A stretch of 64,000 nucleotides of DNA, from assembly GCF_000423065.1 (NCBI RefSeq), contig NZ_AUHG01000010.1, positions 620,001-684,000 of the forward strand, given 5' to 3'. A program made the translations under genes and the position numbers. Positions 37,405 to 44,796 of the stretch are shown in pieces (positions within the stretch are counted from its first letter, which is position 1; each line of letters starts with the position of its first letter). The notes below the pieces were generated by a model that saw only the letters and a program-made list of their open reading frames with translations, searched no databases and was not told the origin of the DNA. The DNA comes from Christiangramia echinicola DSM 19838 (GTDB lineage Bacteria; Bacteroidota; Bacteroidia; Flavobacteriales; Flavobacteriaceae).

Positions 37405-37870
37405 TTTCGTTAACGCAATCAAAAACTAGTGTAGACTCGTATCCTCTTCTTAAAAGATGATCTGCCAGTTTCTTTTTCTTTTTATAGGCATTGGGTTCAG
37501 TAATTTTCTCCACCTTCTTTTCGGCAAGTTCGTACAGTGTCTTTCTATAGTCTGATTCTTTTATTTCAGAAAGTCCCAGTTTAATGATCGGCGCTGAAAT
37601 CTCTTTCTTTTTAAGTTCCTGGGTGATCTTTATACGACCCCATTTTTTGATCCTGAATTTTCCTCTCACAAAACTTCTGGCAAATCTTTCTTCGTTCAGA
37701 AAATTTTCCTGCATAAGGGAAATAATGATCTTTTCTTTTGCTTCAGGGATCATTCTTAGTTCATCAAGTTTATCTTCCACTTCTTTTTGTGATCTATCCC
37801 GATAGGCGCAATAATGCATAAGTTTTTGCAAAGCTTCTTGTACGGTATAGGACTTTTGATCATGCTTCAT
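37394..37870 (-). CDS. recX: regulatory protein RecX
   Basis: 158 residues, within the range of RecX, which binds and tunes RecA filaments. The three-helix repeats typical of the family are seen (EEALQKLMHYCAYRDRS-like start, then RSFVRGKFRIKKWGRIKI and YKKKKKLADHLLRRGYE). It overlaps the stop of the convergent cupin gene and shares 11 bases with the start-side neighbour upstream. Confidence 0.9.
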   Translation of the reverse strand: MKHDQKSYTVQEALQKLMHYCAYRDRSQKEVEDKLDELRMIPEAKEKIIISLMQENFLNEERFARSFVRGKFRIKKWGRIKITQELKKKEISAPIIKLGLSEIKESDYRKTLYELAEKKVEKITEPNAYKKKKKLADHLLRRGYESTLVFDCVNEIID

Positions 37871-38060
37871 TACGTGAGAAGTATCTTTTTAAATTAATAG
37901 CCTGAATTAGTAGAGTTAGAATTAACCAGACCGCGAAACACAATACTTCAGCGGCCATAACATATTCTGTATTGAAAATTTGAATTGAAACCGGTTCTCC
38001 ATAAAAGGTAAAACCAAAAATTAGGGTAATTATACTTATGAAAATTGAATATTTTCTCAT
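37860..38060 (-). CDS. small membrane protein, function unknown
   Basis: 66 residues, with two hydrophobic segments (about 5-22 and 33-55) and a charged tail. It directly precedes recX and overlaps it by 11 bases, which supports translation. I do not recognise a family. A chance ORF cannot be excluded. Confidence 0.5.
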   Translation of the reverse strand: MRKYSIFISIITLIFGFTFYGEPVSIQIFNTEYVMAAEVLCFAVWLILTLLIQAINLKRYFSRNEA

Positions 38061-38126
38061 ACTTCAAATATAGATTATTGAGTTTTATTCAGATTATTTT
38101 TAGTGGTTGAGGTTGTTTTATTTCAT

Positions 38127-38159
38127 AAAAAAAGCCTTCCTGAAGGGAAGGCTTTTTTA
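38127..38159 (-). terminator. intrinsic terminator of the DUF892 gene
   Basis: A 13-bp stem (AAAAAAGCCTTCC with GGAAGGCTTTTTT) and 5-base loop with a T-run in the minus direction. The repeat is symmetrical and could act both ways. Confidence 0.85.
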
Positions 38160-38178
38160 GTTCACTACTTAATAATTG

Positions 38179-38664
38179 CTATTTTTTGGCCTTCTTATTC
38201 AGGCGACCTTCAGCAAGTTTGTCCAGTTTATTGTCTGCATCATATTCTTCATCAAGGGTTTTCTGTAGCTTTGCGGCAATATCCTTGTGGCCCAGTTCTT
38301 TTGCATAACGAACTACCGTACCATAGCCAGCAATCTCATAATGTTCCACTCTTTGGGCATCTGCAATCAACCCTGCGTCTCTCACTTCTTCTGAAGCATC
38401 TTCTTTTAACAAGTCCTCCGCTTCCTCAATAAGGCCTTTCATTGCCTTGCAGGTTTCCCCGGTTGGTTTAATTCCGAGTTCTTTACATATTTCAGCTATA
38501 CGTTCTTTTTGCTCTTTAGTTTCTGCTAAATGAGATTCGAAAGCATCTTTGAGCTTCTTGTCATGCGCATTTTTGGCCATTTTTGGCAGGGCTTTGATAA
38601 GCTGACTTTCAGCGCTGTAAAGATCCTTTAATTGATGTTCGAACAAATCTTTTAAATCTTTCAT
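38179..38664 (-). CDS. DUF892 ferritin-like protein (YciE/YciF type)
   Basis: 161 residues, an all-helical four-helix bundle. It begins MKDLKDLFEHQLKDLYSAE, with Glu/His ligand positions scattered through helices (ESHLAETKEQKERI, then AQRVEHYEIAGYG). Family members are linked to stress responses and may bind metal. Single gene with its own terminator. Confidence 0.88.
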   Translation of the reverse strand: MKDLKDLFEHQLKDLYSAESQLIKALPKMAKNAHDKKLKDAFESHLAETKEQKERIAEICKELGIKPTGETCKAMKGLIEEAEDLLKEDASEEVRDAGLIADAQRVEHYEIAGYGTVVRYAKELGHKDIAAKLQKTLDEEYDADNKLDKLAEGRLNKKAKK

Positions 38665-38840
38665 GATTTTATATTTATTGGTTAATAAAGTATAAATCTA
38701 ATCCTGAAAAACAGTCGGTTAAGTTAAAGCTGTACTAAAGCTTTGTTGCTTAATTACTAAAAGTTGGGAGTTAAAGCTTATAGCGTTACTTTTTTATCTC
38801 AAAAGAGTAAATTGATTGAACCAAGCTTGAAACAAGGCAT

Positions 38841-38879
38841 AAAAAAAACGCCTCCCAATTGCTTGAAAGGCGTTTTTTG
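38841..38879 (-). terminator. intrinsic terminator of the RNase G gene
   Basis: An 11-bp stem (AAAAAACGCCT with AGGCGTTTTTT) with T-rich ends, directly after the minus-strand stop. Confidence 0.85.
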
Positions 38880-40439
38880 TTATTTGATCACTTTCCCGTC
38901 TTTATCGTGAAAGTGGTACTCTAAATACGTGTAAGCATCGCGAGGTAAAATTTTCACCCAACGTTTGTGGTCAACAAACCACTTAGATCGGGGAGATGGA
39001 AAGCCTTTAGTTAAAAAGGCTGCAATAAATGGATGTGCGCTAAGCGTGATCTTTTTATGTTCTTTCTTGATCAGTTTTTCAAGGTCTACTTTGATCTTGT
39101 TCACCAAACTAATTGGTGCTTCAATTTCACCATCACCGTTCGGGTTTTCCTCGCGGGTTTTGATGTTCATTTCGGGCCTTACGCGCTGTCTCGTAATTTG
39201 TACTAATCCAAATTTACTTGGGGGCAATATCTTGTGTTTTGCCCTGTCATCACTCATTTCATTACGAAGGTGATCATAAAGCGTTTTTCTGTTTTCGGCT
39301 TTATTCATGTCTATGAAGTCTACTACGATAATCCCTCCCATGTCACGTAGTCGTAACTGGCGGGCGATCTCGGTAGCGCTAATCATGTTCACTTCTAATG
39401 CGGTATCTTCCTGGTTTTTGGATTTGTTGGAACGGTTACCACTATTCACATCTACGACGTGCATAGCTTCTGTATGTTCTATGACCAGGTAGGCGCCTTT
39501 ACTCATGGATACGGTGCGCCCAAAGGAAGTTTTAATTTGTCTTTCGATACCAAACTTTTCGAAAATGGGTTGGTTGGATTGATGCAATTTTACGATTGAT
39601 TCTTTTTCTGGAGCAATTTCGCTCACATAATCTTTAATTTGTGTATAAAGCGTTTCATCATCTACGCAAATAGAAGTAAAGGAGTCATTAAAAATGTCTC
39701 TTAGCAGGGACGAGGCCCTGTTCAATTCTCCCAGTACTTTAGAAGGATGATGCGGTTTATACAATTTTTTACACATTGCTGTCCAGCGACCTACTAAATT
39801 TTGGAGATCTCTGTCCAGTTCTGCTACTTTTTTGCCTTCGGCTACGGTTCTAACAATAACCCCAAAACCTTTGGGCTTAATGCTTTTTACCAGTCTCTTT
39901 AGGCGTTCCTTTTCGTCTTTGCTTTCAATTTTCTGAGAAACTGAAATTCGGTTTGAAAAAGGTACTAATACAATATAACGGCCGGGTAATGAAAGCTCAG
40001 AGCTTATTCTTGGGCCTTTTGTAGAGATTGGTTCTTTGACTATTTGAACCAGTAGCGACTGATTTGATTTTAAGACATCGGCAATAGAGCCGTTTTTGTC
40101 TATATCCTTTTCAAAAGTAAAATTCTTTAAAGAATAATCTTTTAATTTACCTGTGCTTACACGTTTTATGAACTTCAATAAAGAAGAGACCTGAGGTCCC
40201 AGATCATGATAGTGTAAAAAACCATCTTTCTCATAGCCAACATTTACAAATGCGGCATTTAACCCAGGTACAGCTTTTCTAATCTTGGCAATATAAATAT
40301 CCCCAACATTAAATTTATTACTGTCTTCTTCCTTGTTGAGTTCAACAAGTTTTCCATCTTTTAATAAGGCAAAATCTACAGCAGAAGGTTCGGACCGGAT
40401 AATTAATTCTTTGTCCACACTTCCAGATTTTTTATCCAT
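38880..40439 (-). CDS. rng: ribonuclease E/G family protein (RNase G type)
   Basis: 519 residues. An S1 RNA-binding domain (residues ~40-110) precedes the catalytic core with the metal ligands Asp330 (VDVNSG) and Asp374 (VDFIDM). The CPxCxGxG zinc link that holds dimers together in E. coli RNase E/G is replaced here by ENPNGDGE (431-438) with no cysteine. It lacks the long C-terminal scaffold of RNase E. It likely processes rRNA and mRNA. The 29-residue gene and HU lie upstream on the same strand. Confidence 0.93.
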   Translation of the reverse strand: MDKKSGSVDKELIIRSEPSAVDFALLKDGKLVELNKEEDSNKFNVGDIYIAKIRKAVPGLNAAFVNVGYEKDGFLHYHDLGPQVSSLLKFIKRVSTGKLKDYSLKNFTFEKDIDKNGSIADVLKSNQSLLVQIVKEPISTKGPRISSELSLPGRYIVLVPFSNRISVSQKIESKDEKERLKRLVKSIKPKGFGVIVRTVAEGKKVAELDRDLQNLVGRWTAMCKKLYKPHHPSKVLGELNRASSLLRDIFNDSFTSICVDDETLYTQIKDYVSEIAPEKESIVKLHQSNQPIFEKFGIERQIKTSFGRTVSMSKGAYLVIEHTEAMHVVDVNSGNRSNKSKNQEDTALEVNMISATEIARQLRLRDMGGIIVVDFIDMNKAENRKTLYDHLRNEMSDDRAKHKILPPSKFGLVQITRQRVRPEMNIKTREENPNGDGEIEAPISLVNKIKVDLEKLIKKEHKKITLSAHPFIAAFLTKGFPSPRSKWFVDHKRWVKILPRDAYTYLEYHFHDKDGKVIK

Positions 40440-40452
40440 ATCTGTTATAGAA

Positions 40453-40460
40453 CAAACATA
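40453..40460 (-). promoter_or_regulatory. candidate -7 box for RNase G
   Basis: On the minus strand the sequence is TATGTTTG, 13 bases before the RNase G start. No -33 element is obvious. Confidence 0.35.
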
Positions 40461-40559
40461 GATGGATTAAACATTATTTTTTCACAGGTTTTGAATCCTG
40501 AAGAAACCACAACGACATAGGAATTCTGTCGGGGGTTTCGATTTCAAAGAACGATTAAA

Positions 40560-40591
40560 TAAAAAAAGTAGTTGTCACACTACTTTTTCTT
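40560..40591 (-). terminator. terminator overlapping the end of the 29-residue gene
   Basis: Stem AAAAAGTAGT, 6-base loop, ACTACTTTTT followed by Ts in the minus direction. It overlaps the last codons and stop of the small basic-protein gene and is close to symmetrical. Confidence 0.7.
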
Positions 40592-40669
40592 GTGGCGATT
40601 AGCTCTTCTTCTTTTCTTACGCTTGTGCGTAGCCACCTTATGTCTTTTTCTTTTCTTACCACTTGGCAT
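40580..40669 (-). CDS. 29-residue Lys/Arg-rich protein, possible ribosomal protein
   Basis: ATG at 40669 opens 29 codons beginning MPSGKKRKRHKVATHKRKK, and 20 of the 29 residues are Lys, Arg or His. It reads like a very small ribosomal protein. An extra large-subunit protein named bL38 has been described in the Flavobacterium johnsoniae ribosome; whether this is that protein I cannot confirm. The frame ends inside a terminator stem. It is too short for usual gene-length cutoffs, but the composition and the position between HU and RNase G support it. Confidence 0.75.
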   Translation of the reverse strand: MPSGKKRKRHKVATHKRKKRRRANRHKKK

Positions 40670-40733
40670 AGTGCAATATCATTTAAAATTAATATAAAGT
40701 TCTTTTGAGCCCCCGCAATGCGGAAGGAATCAA

Positions 40734-41024
40734 TTATTTTACCTCAACATTCGTTTTAACACCTTCAACAAAAATTTTCGCAGGCTTAAATGCCGGAATG
40801 TTGTGTGCAGGAATCTTAATTGTAGTATTCTTAGAAATGTTTCTACCGGTTTTCTCAGCTCTAGTCTTTACAACAAAACTTCCAAAACCTCTAAGGTATA
40901 CGTTATCTCCACTCTCAAGAGAAGTTTTCACTTCATCCATAAAAGATTCGATTGTAGCCTGTACGTCTCCTTTTTCCATTCCTAGTTTTTCTGAAATGTT
41001 TGCTACGATATCTGCTTTCGTCAT
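40734..41024 (-). CDS. HU family DNA-binding protein
   Basis: 96 residues. The core signature is GFGSFVVKTRAEKTGRNISK followed by IPAHNIPAFKPAK, with the beta-arm Pro typical of HU/IHF. It bends DNA and organises the nucleoid. It has its own promoter upstream and may read through to the 29-residue gene downstream on the same strand (64-base gap). Confidence 0.95.
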   Translation of the reverse strand: MTKADIVANISEKLGMEKGDVQATIESFMDEVKTSLESGDNVYLRGFGSFVVKTRAEKTGRNISKNTTIKIPAHNIPAFKPAKIFVEGVKTNVEVK

Positions 41025-41072
41025 TTTCGTGCTATTTAAAGTTATTAATGGGGTTTCAATTTTTCAAGGGGG

Positions 41073-41105
41073 CAAATATAAGAATTAAATCTGCAATATT
41101 TCAAA
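41073..41105 (-). promoter_or_regulatory. promoter of the HU gene
   Basis: On the minus strand TTTG (complement 41102-41105) is followed after 21 bases by TATATTTG (complement 41073-41080). Close to the Bacteroidota consensus, and about 50 bases before the HU start. Confidence 0.5.
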
Positions 41106-41164
41106 CCTAATTCACTAATAATAACGGAATAAACTCCTATTATTGTCAACATTCTTTATTTACT

Positions 41165-42217
41165 ATGGTTTTTTCCAACATTCTGATACATTGGTACTTG
41201 CAAAATAAACGTGATCTGCCATGGAGAAAGACTCACGAACCGTACCACATCTGGCTTAGCGAAATAATGCTTCAGCAAACGCGAATAGAGCAGGGTTTGC
41301 CTTATTATTATAAGTTTATTGAAGCCTATCCAACTGTTTTTGACCTGGCTAATGCATCAACAGACGAAGTTATGAAGCTCTGGCAGGGATTAGGATATTA
41401 TTCCCGGGCCAGGAACCTTCATGAAACCTCAAAATATGTTGCCAATGAACTTAACGGGAAGTTTCCAGATACTTATAAGAGTCTTTTAAAACTGAAAGGT
41501 GTTGGCGATTACACGGCCAGCGCTATCGCTTCAATTTGTTATAATGAGCCGGTGGCAGTTGTAGATGGAAATGTATATAGAGTGCTGTCCAGGATATATG
41601 GAATTGATACTCCTATTAATAGTACGGTAGGAATAAAGGAGTTTAAAAGCCTGGCTACAGAATTATTAGATAAGAAAGACCCGGCTACTTTTAATCAGGC
41701 TATTATGGAGTTTGGAGCCTTGCATTGCAAACCTCAAAATCCATATTGTGAAACCTGCCCTTTTAATGACAAATGTCTCGCCCTTAAAGACAGTTCTATT
41801 AAAGAATTGCCTGTAAAGCTGAAAAAGACCAAGGTTAAAAAGCGATATTTTAATTACCTGGTCTTTGATCTTGAAAATAATGAAACTATTCTAGAGCAAC
41901 GTTCTGGCAAGGGTATATGGAATGGTCTGTATCAATTTCCATTAATAGAATCTGAAAAACTTATTGGCGAGAATGAACTAAAACAATATGAGTCTTTTAT
42001 TGAATTCATTGAGGGTGAAAATTATTCTGTGGAATTATATAATGAAGATCCTGTGATTCATAAATTATCTCATCAACATCTATTTACTCGTTTCTGGCTG
42101 GTAAATTCTAATGAAGCTCCTAAAAATACAGTAAGCCTGGATAAGGTGCTGGATTATCCGGTCCCGGTGTTGATAGGAAATTTTTTGAATGAATATCTCC
42201 CTGATGATTATAAATAG
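41165..42217 (+). CDS. mutY: A/G-specific adenine glycosylase
   Basis: 350 residues. Removes adenine paired with 8-oxoguanine. The helix-hairpin-helix (LKGVGDYTASAIAS), catalytic Glu region near SEIMLQQTR, Asp in VVDGNVYRV, and the [4Fe-4S] cluster Cys-x6-Cys-x2-Cys-x5-Cys (CKPQNPYCETCPFNDKC) are all present, plus a C-terminal NUDIX-like domain. It is followed by ssb after a gap of 111 bases. Confidence 0.97.
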   Translation: MVFSNILIHWYLQNKRDLPWRKTHEPYHIWLSEIMLQQTRIEQGLPYYYKFIEAYPTVFDLANASTDEVMKLWQGLGYYSRARNLHETSKYVANELNGKFPDTYKSLLKLKGVGDYTASAIASICYNEPVAVVDGNVYRVLSRIYGIDTPINSTVGIKEFKSLATELLDKKDPATFNQAIMEFGALHCKPQNPYCETCPFNDKCLALKDSSIKELPVKLKKTKVKKRYFNYLVFDLENNETILEQRSGKGIWNGLYQFPLIESEKLIGENELKQYESFIEFIEGENYSVELYNEDPVIHKLSHQHLFTRFWLVNSNEAPKNTVSLDKVLDYPVPVLIGNFLNEYLPDDYK

Positions 42218-42228
42218 GTTCTTGTTTA

Positions 42229-42236
42229 TATCTTTG
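42229..42236 (+). promoter_or_regulatory. candidate -7 box of ssb
   Basis: TATCTTTG matches TAnnTTTG, giving a leader of about 85-90 bases. A small hairpin (AACCG, five T, CGGTT at 42298-42312) lies 17 bases before the ATG. Confidence 0.4.
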
Positions 42237-42328
42237 CCTGTTTTTGAATATTCAGCTGAAAATTTTTAGTATTTTAGAATAAATTTTAATCCAATAAAAC
42301 CGTTTTTCGGTTATAAAAAAGTAAAGTG

Positions 42329-42802
42329 ATGACAGGTACATTAAACAAAGTAATGTTAATAGGGCATACAGGAGATGACGTAAAAATGCATTATTTTGAA
42401 GGTGGTGGCTCTATAGGCCGCTTCCCACTTGCTACTAACGAAAGTTATACCAATAGAACTACCGGTGAACGTGTTACGAATACCGAATGGCATAACGTTG
42501 TAGTTAGAAATAAAGCTGCCGAGATTTGCGAAAAATATCTGAAAAAAGGAGATAAGGTTTACATCGAAGGGCGTATTAAAACTCGTAAATGGCAGGATGA
42601 CCAGGGCGTTGAGAAATATTCAACAGAAATTCATTGTACAGAATTCACTTTCTTAACTCCAAAGAATGAATCCTCAGCAGAACCTTCAGGAAGCAATTCT
42701 CAAATGTCAGGAAGTCAGCCGGCTAAACCTAAAAGTGATAACTTTGCAAATAAGAATGAGTCTTACTCTCAGGAAGAAGAGGAAGACGATTTACCATTCT
42801 AA
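42329..42802 (+). CDS. ssb: single-stranded DNA-binding protein
   Basis: 157 residues from ATG 42329; a GTG three bases upstream in frame is less likely. An OB-fold domain (1-~113: LNKVMLIGHTG, TEWHNVVVRNKAAEIC, GRIKTRKWQD) is followed by a flexible Ser/Gln/Glu-rich tail ending in the acidic tip EEEEDDLPF that recruits repair partners. It coats single-stranded DNA during replication and repair. Followed by gldE after 21 bases. Confidence 0.97.
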   Translation: MTGTLNKVMLIGHTGDDVKMHYFEGGGSIGRFPLATNESYTNRTTGERVTNTEWHNVVVRNKAAEICEKYLKKGDKVYIEGRIKTRKWQDDQGVEKYSTEIHCTEFTFLTPKNESSAEPSGSNSQMSGSQPAKPKSDNFANKNESYSQEEEEDDLPF

Positions 42803-42823
42803 GTTTAATTAAAATTTTTGCCT

Positions 42824-44146
42824 TTGGATTCGGAGCCTCCCAGTTTGCTTTTGTTGTGGACCACAATGGGACTTACCCATCTTATAAGCTTGATATTTTT
42901 ATTTGTGCTTTTGTTATGTTCTGCCTTGATCTCAGGTGCAGAAGTAGCATTCTTTTCCCTAACCCCGGCTAATTTTATTACCGAAGACGGGAAAAGGTCT
43001 AAGACGCAGAATATTGTTATCAATCTACTTGAAAAGCCTAAGAAGCTTTTAGCTACGATACTTGTAGCAAACAACTTCATTAATATTGCCATTGTTCTCT
43101 TGTTTGATAATCTCGCCGATGATCTGTTCGCCGGGGTTAATACCGAATTCTATGGTGTGGATCTTCGTTTTCTATTTGAAGTTGGTCTGGTGACCTTTCT
43201 TATTCTTTTGTTCGGAGAGATACTGCCGAAAGTTTATGCAAGCAGAAATAAGGTTCAGTTCTCTAATTTTATGGCCTATCCTATCAATGTTCTGGATACT
43301 CTATTTTCACCGTTAAGCACTCCCATGCGTGTGGTTACCCTATATTTCCATGAGAAATTCGGTAAGCAAAGATCGTTCATATCTATAGATCATCTTTCTC
43401 AGGCTTTGGAGTTAACCAGCGAAGAAGATACAACCAGGGAAGAGCAAAAAATATTGCAGGGAATCGTTAGTTTCGGGAATACAGATACCAAACAGGTGAT
43501 GCGACCACGTATGGATATTTTCGCCCTGAACGAAGAAAGTTCGTTTACAGATATTTTTCCTGAAATAATTGAAAACGGTTATTCTAGGATTCCGGTTTTC
43601 CGTGAAAATGTGGATAATGTAATAGGTATACTTTACATAAAAGATCTTTTGCCATATTTGAATGCAAAAAACTTTGATTGGACCAGTCTTTTACGTGAAC
43701 CATATTTTGTGCCCGAAAACAAAAAACTGGATGATCTTTTAAATGAATTTAAGGACAAGAAAAATCACCTTGCGATCGTTGTTGATGAGTATGGTGGTAC
43801 AAGTGGTCTTATTTCCCTGGAAGATATTATTGAAGAAATTGTTGGTGATATAAGTGATGAGTTTGATGATGAGGACCTTATCTATTCTAAACTAGATGAG
43901 AATAATTTTGTTTTTGAAGGAAAAACCCCTCTAAAAGACTTTTATAAAATTGCTAAGATTGAAGATCATACGGTCTTTGAAGATCAAAAAGGAGAAGCAG
44001 ATACTATGGCAGGTTTTTTACTTGAAATTTCCGGAGGTTTCCCTAAGAAGAATGATGTAATAACCTTTCTGAATTATTCCTTTAAGATCGAGGTGATAGA
44101 CGATAAGCGAATCAAGCAAATTAAACTGAGTATAGAGGCTGTATGA
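42824..44146 (+). CDS. gldE: gliding motility protein GldE (CNNM/CorC type)
   Basis: About 440 residues from TTG 42824, which gives the N-terminus MDSEPPS; an ATG at 42866 is an alternative. A DUF21 membrane domain (ALISGAEVAFFSLTPANF) is followed by a CBS pair (GYSRIPVFRENVDNVIGILY, then LAIVVDEYGGTSGLISLEDI) and a CorC/HlyC transporter-associated domain. The order ssb-gldE-gldD is the known flavobacterial arrangement. GldE is thought to act with GldD in gliding and T9SS function. It overlaps gldD by 4 bases. Confidence 0.9.
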   Translation: MDSEPPSLLLLWTTMGLTHLISLIFLFVLLLCSALISGAEVAFFSLTPANFITEDGKRSKTQNIVINLLEKPKKLLATILVANNFINIAIVLLFDNLADDLFAGVNTEFYGVDLRFLFEVGLVTFLILLFGEILPKVYASRNKVQFSNFMAYPINVLDTLFSPLSTPMRVVTLYFHEKFGKQRSFISIDHLSQALELTSEEDTTREEQKILQGIVSFGNTDTKQVMRPRMDIFALNEESSFTDIFPEIIENGYSRIPVFRENVDNVIGILYIKDLLPYLNAKNFDWTSLLREPYFVPENKKLDDLLNEFKDKKNHLAIVVDEYGGTSGLISLEDIIEEIVGDISDEFDDEDLIYSKLDENNFVFEGKTPLKDFYKIAKIEDHTVFEDQKGEADTMAGFLLEISGGFPKKNDVITFLNYSFKIEVIDDKRIKQIKLSIEAV

Positions 44147-44706
44147 GATTGATTTTGGCCATTTTAGCAATTTCGTTTTTATGTATTTCCTGTAAGGATG
44201 ATCCTAAACCAAAACCTAAAGGATTTCTATCTTTAGAATATCCCGAAGCTGAATATAATAGAATAGATATAGGATGTCCATATACATTTGAAAAAAATTC
44301 TATTGCACAGGTTTCTCCATCTAGGAACCGTATTCCCTGCTGGATTCAGCTGGATTATGATCAAATGAAAGGATCTATTTTTATAACCTATCAGCCGGTG
44401 AAGAACAATCTGGATTCGTTGCTTACAGATGCTCAAAAATTGCCATTACAGCACACTATAAAGGCTGATGTAATTGAAGGGGATGTGTACACCAATGACT
44501 TTAATAAAACGTATGGAATGTTTTATGAAGTTGATGGAGATGCTGCTTCTCAAGCTCAGTTCTATTTAACCGATAGTACCGACCATTTTCTCACTGGATC
44601 GGTCTATTTTCAAAGCCTTCCAAATTTTGACTCCATTGTTCCTGCAGCTGAATATCTTAAAAAGGATATTCGTCACTTAATGGAGAGTTTAAAATGGAAT
44701 TATTAA
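44143..44706 (+). CDS. gldD: gliding motility lipoprotein GldD
   Basis: 187 residues with a lipoprotein signal ending in FLCISC (Cys17) followed by KDDPKPKPKGF, a Pro/Lys linker seen in GldD. It starts within the gldE stop codon (ATGA). It is required for gliding in F. johnsoniae, but its exact biochemical role is not known. No terminator is seen before the SusC gene. Confidence 0.92.
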   Translation: MRLILAILAISFLCISCKDDPKPKPKGFLSLEYPEAEYNRIDIGCPYTFEKNSIAQVSPSRNRIPCWIQLDYDQMKGSIFITYQPVKNNLDSLLTDAQKLPLQHTIKADVIEGDVYTNDFNKTYGMFYEVDGDAASQAQFYLTDSTDHFLTGSVYFQSLPNFDSIVPAAEYLKKDIRHLMESLKWNY

Positions 44707-44796
44707 CAACCTCCTGTTTGTAATATATTCAAGTACAATGTTATTTAATTGACAAAAAACCTTATAATTGTTAAACAAACTAAAAATTTAGCAATT

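Noticed and set aside
37584-37805. 73-residue frame on the opposite strand of recX
   Set aside because: Shadow of recX with low-complexity hydrophobic composition.
44749-44768. TTGACA and TATAAT near the SusC gene, like an E. coli sigma-70 promoter
   Set aside because: The spacing is only 8 bases, far below the 16-18 required, and Bacteroidota use a different consensus.
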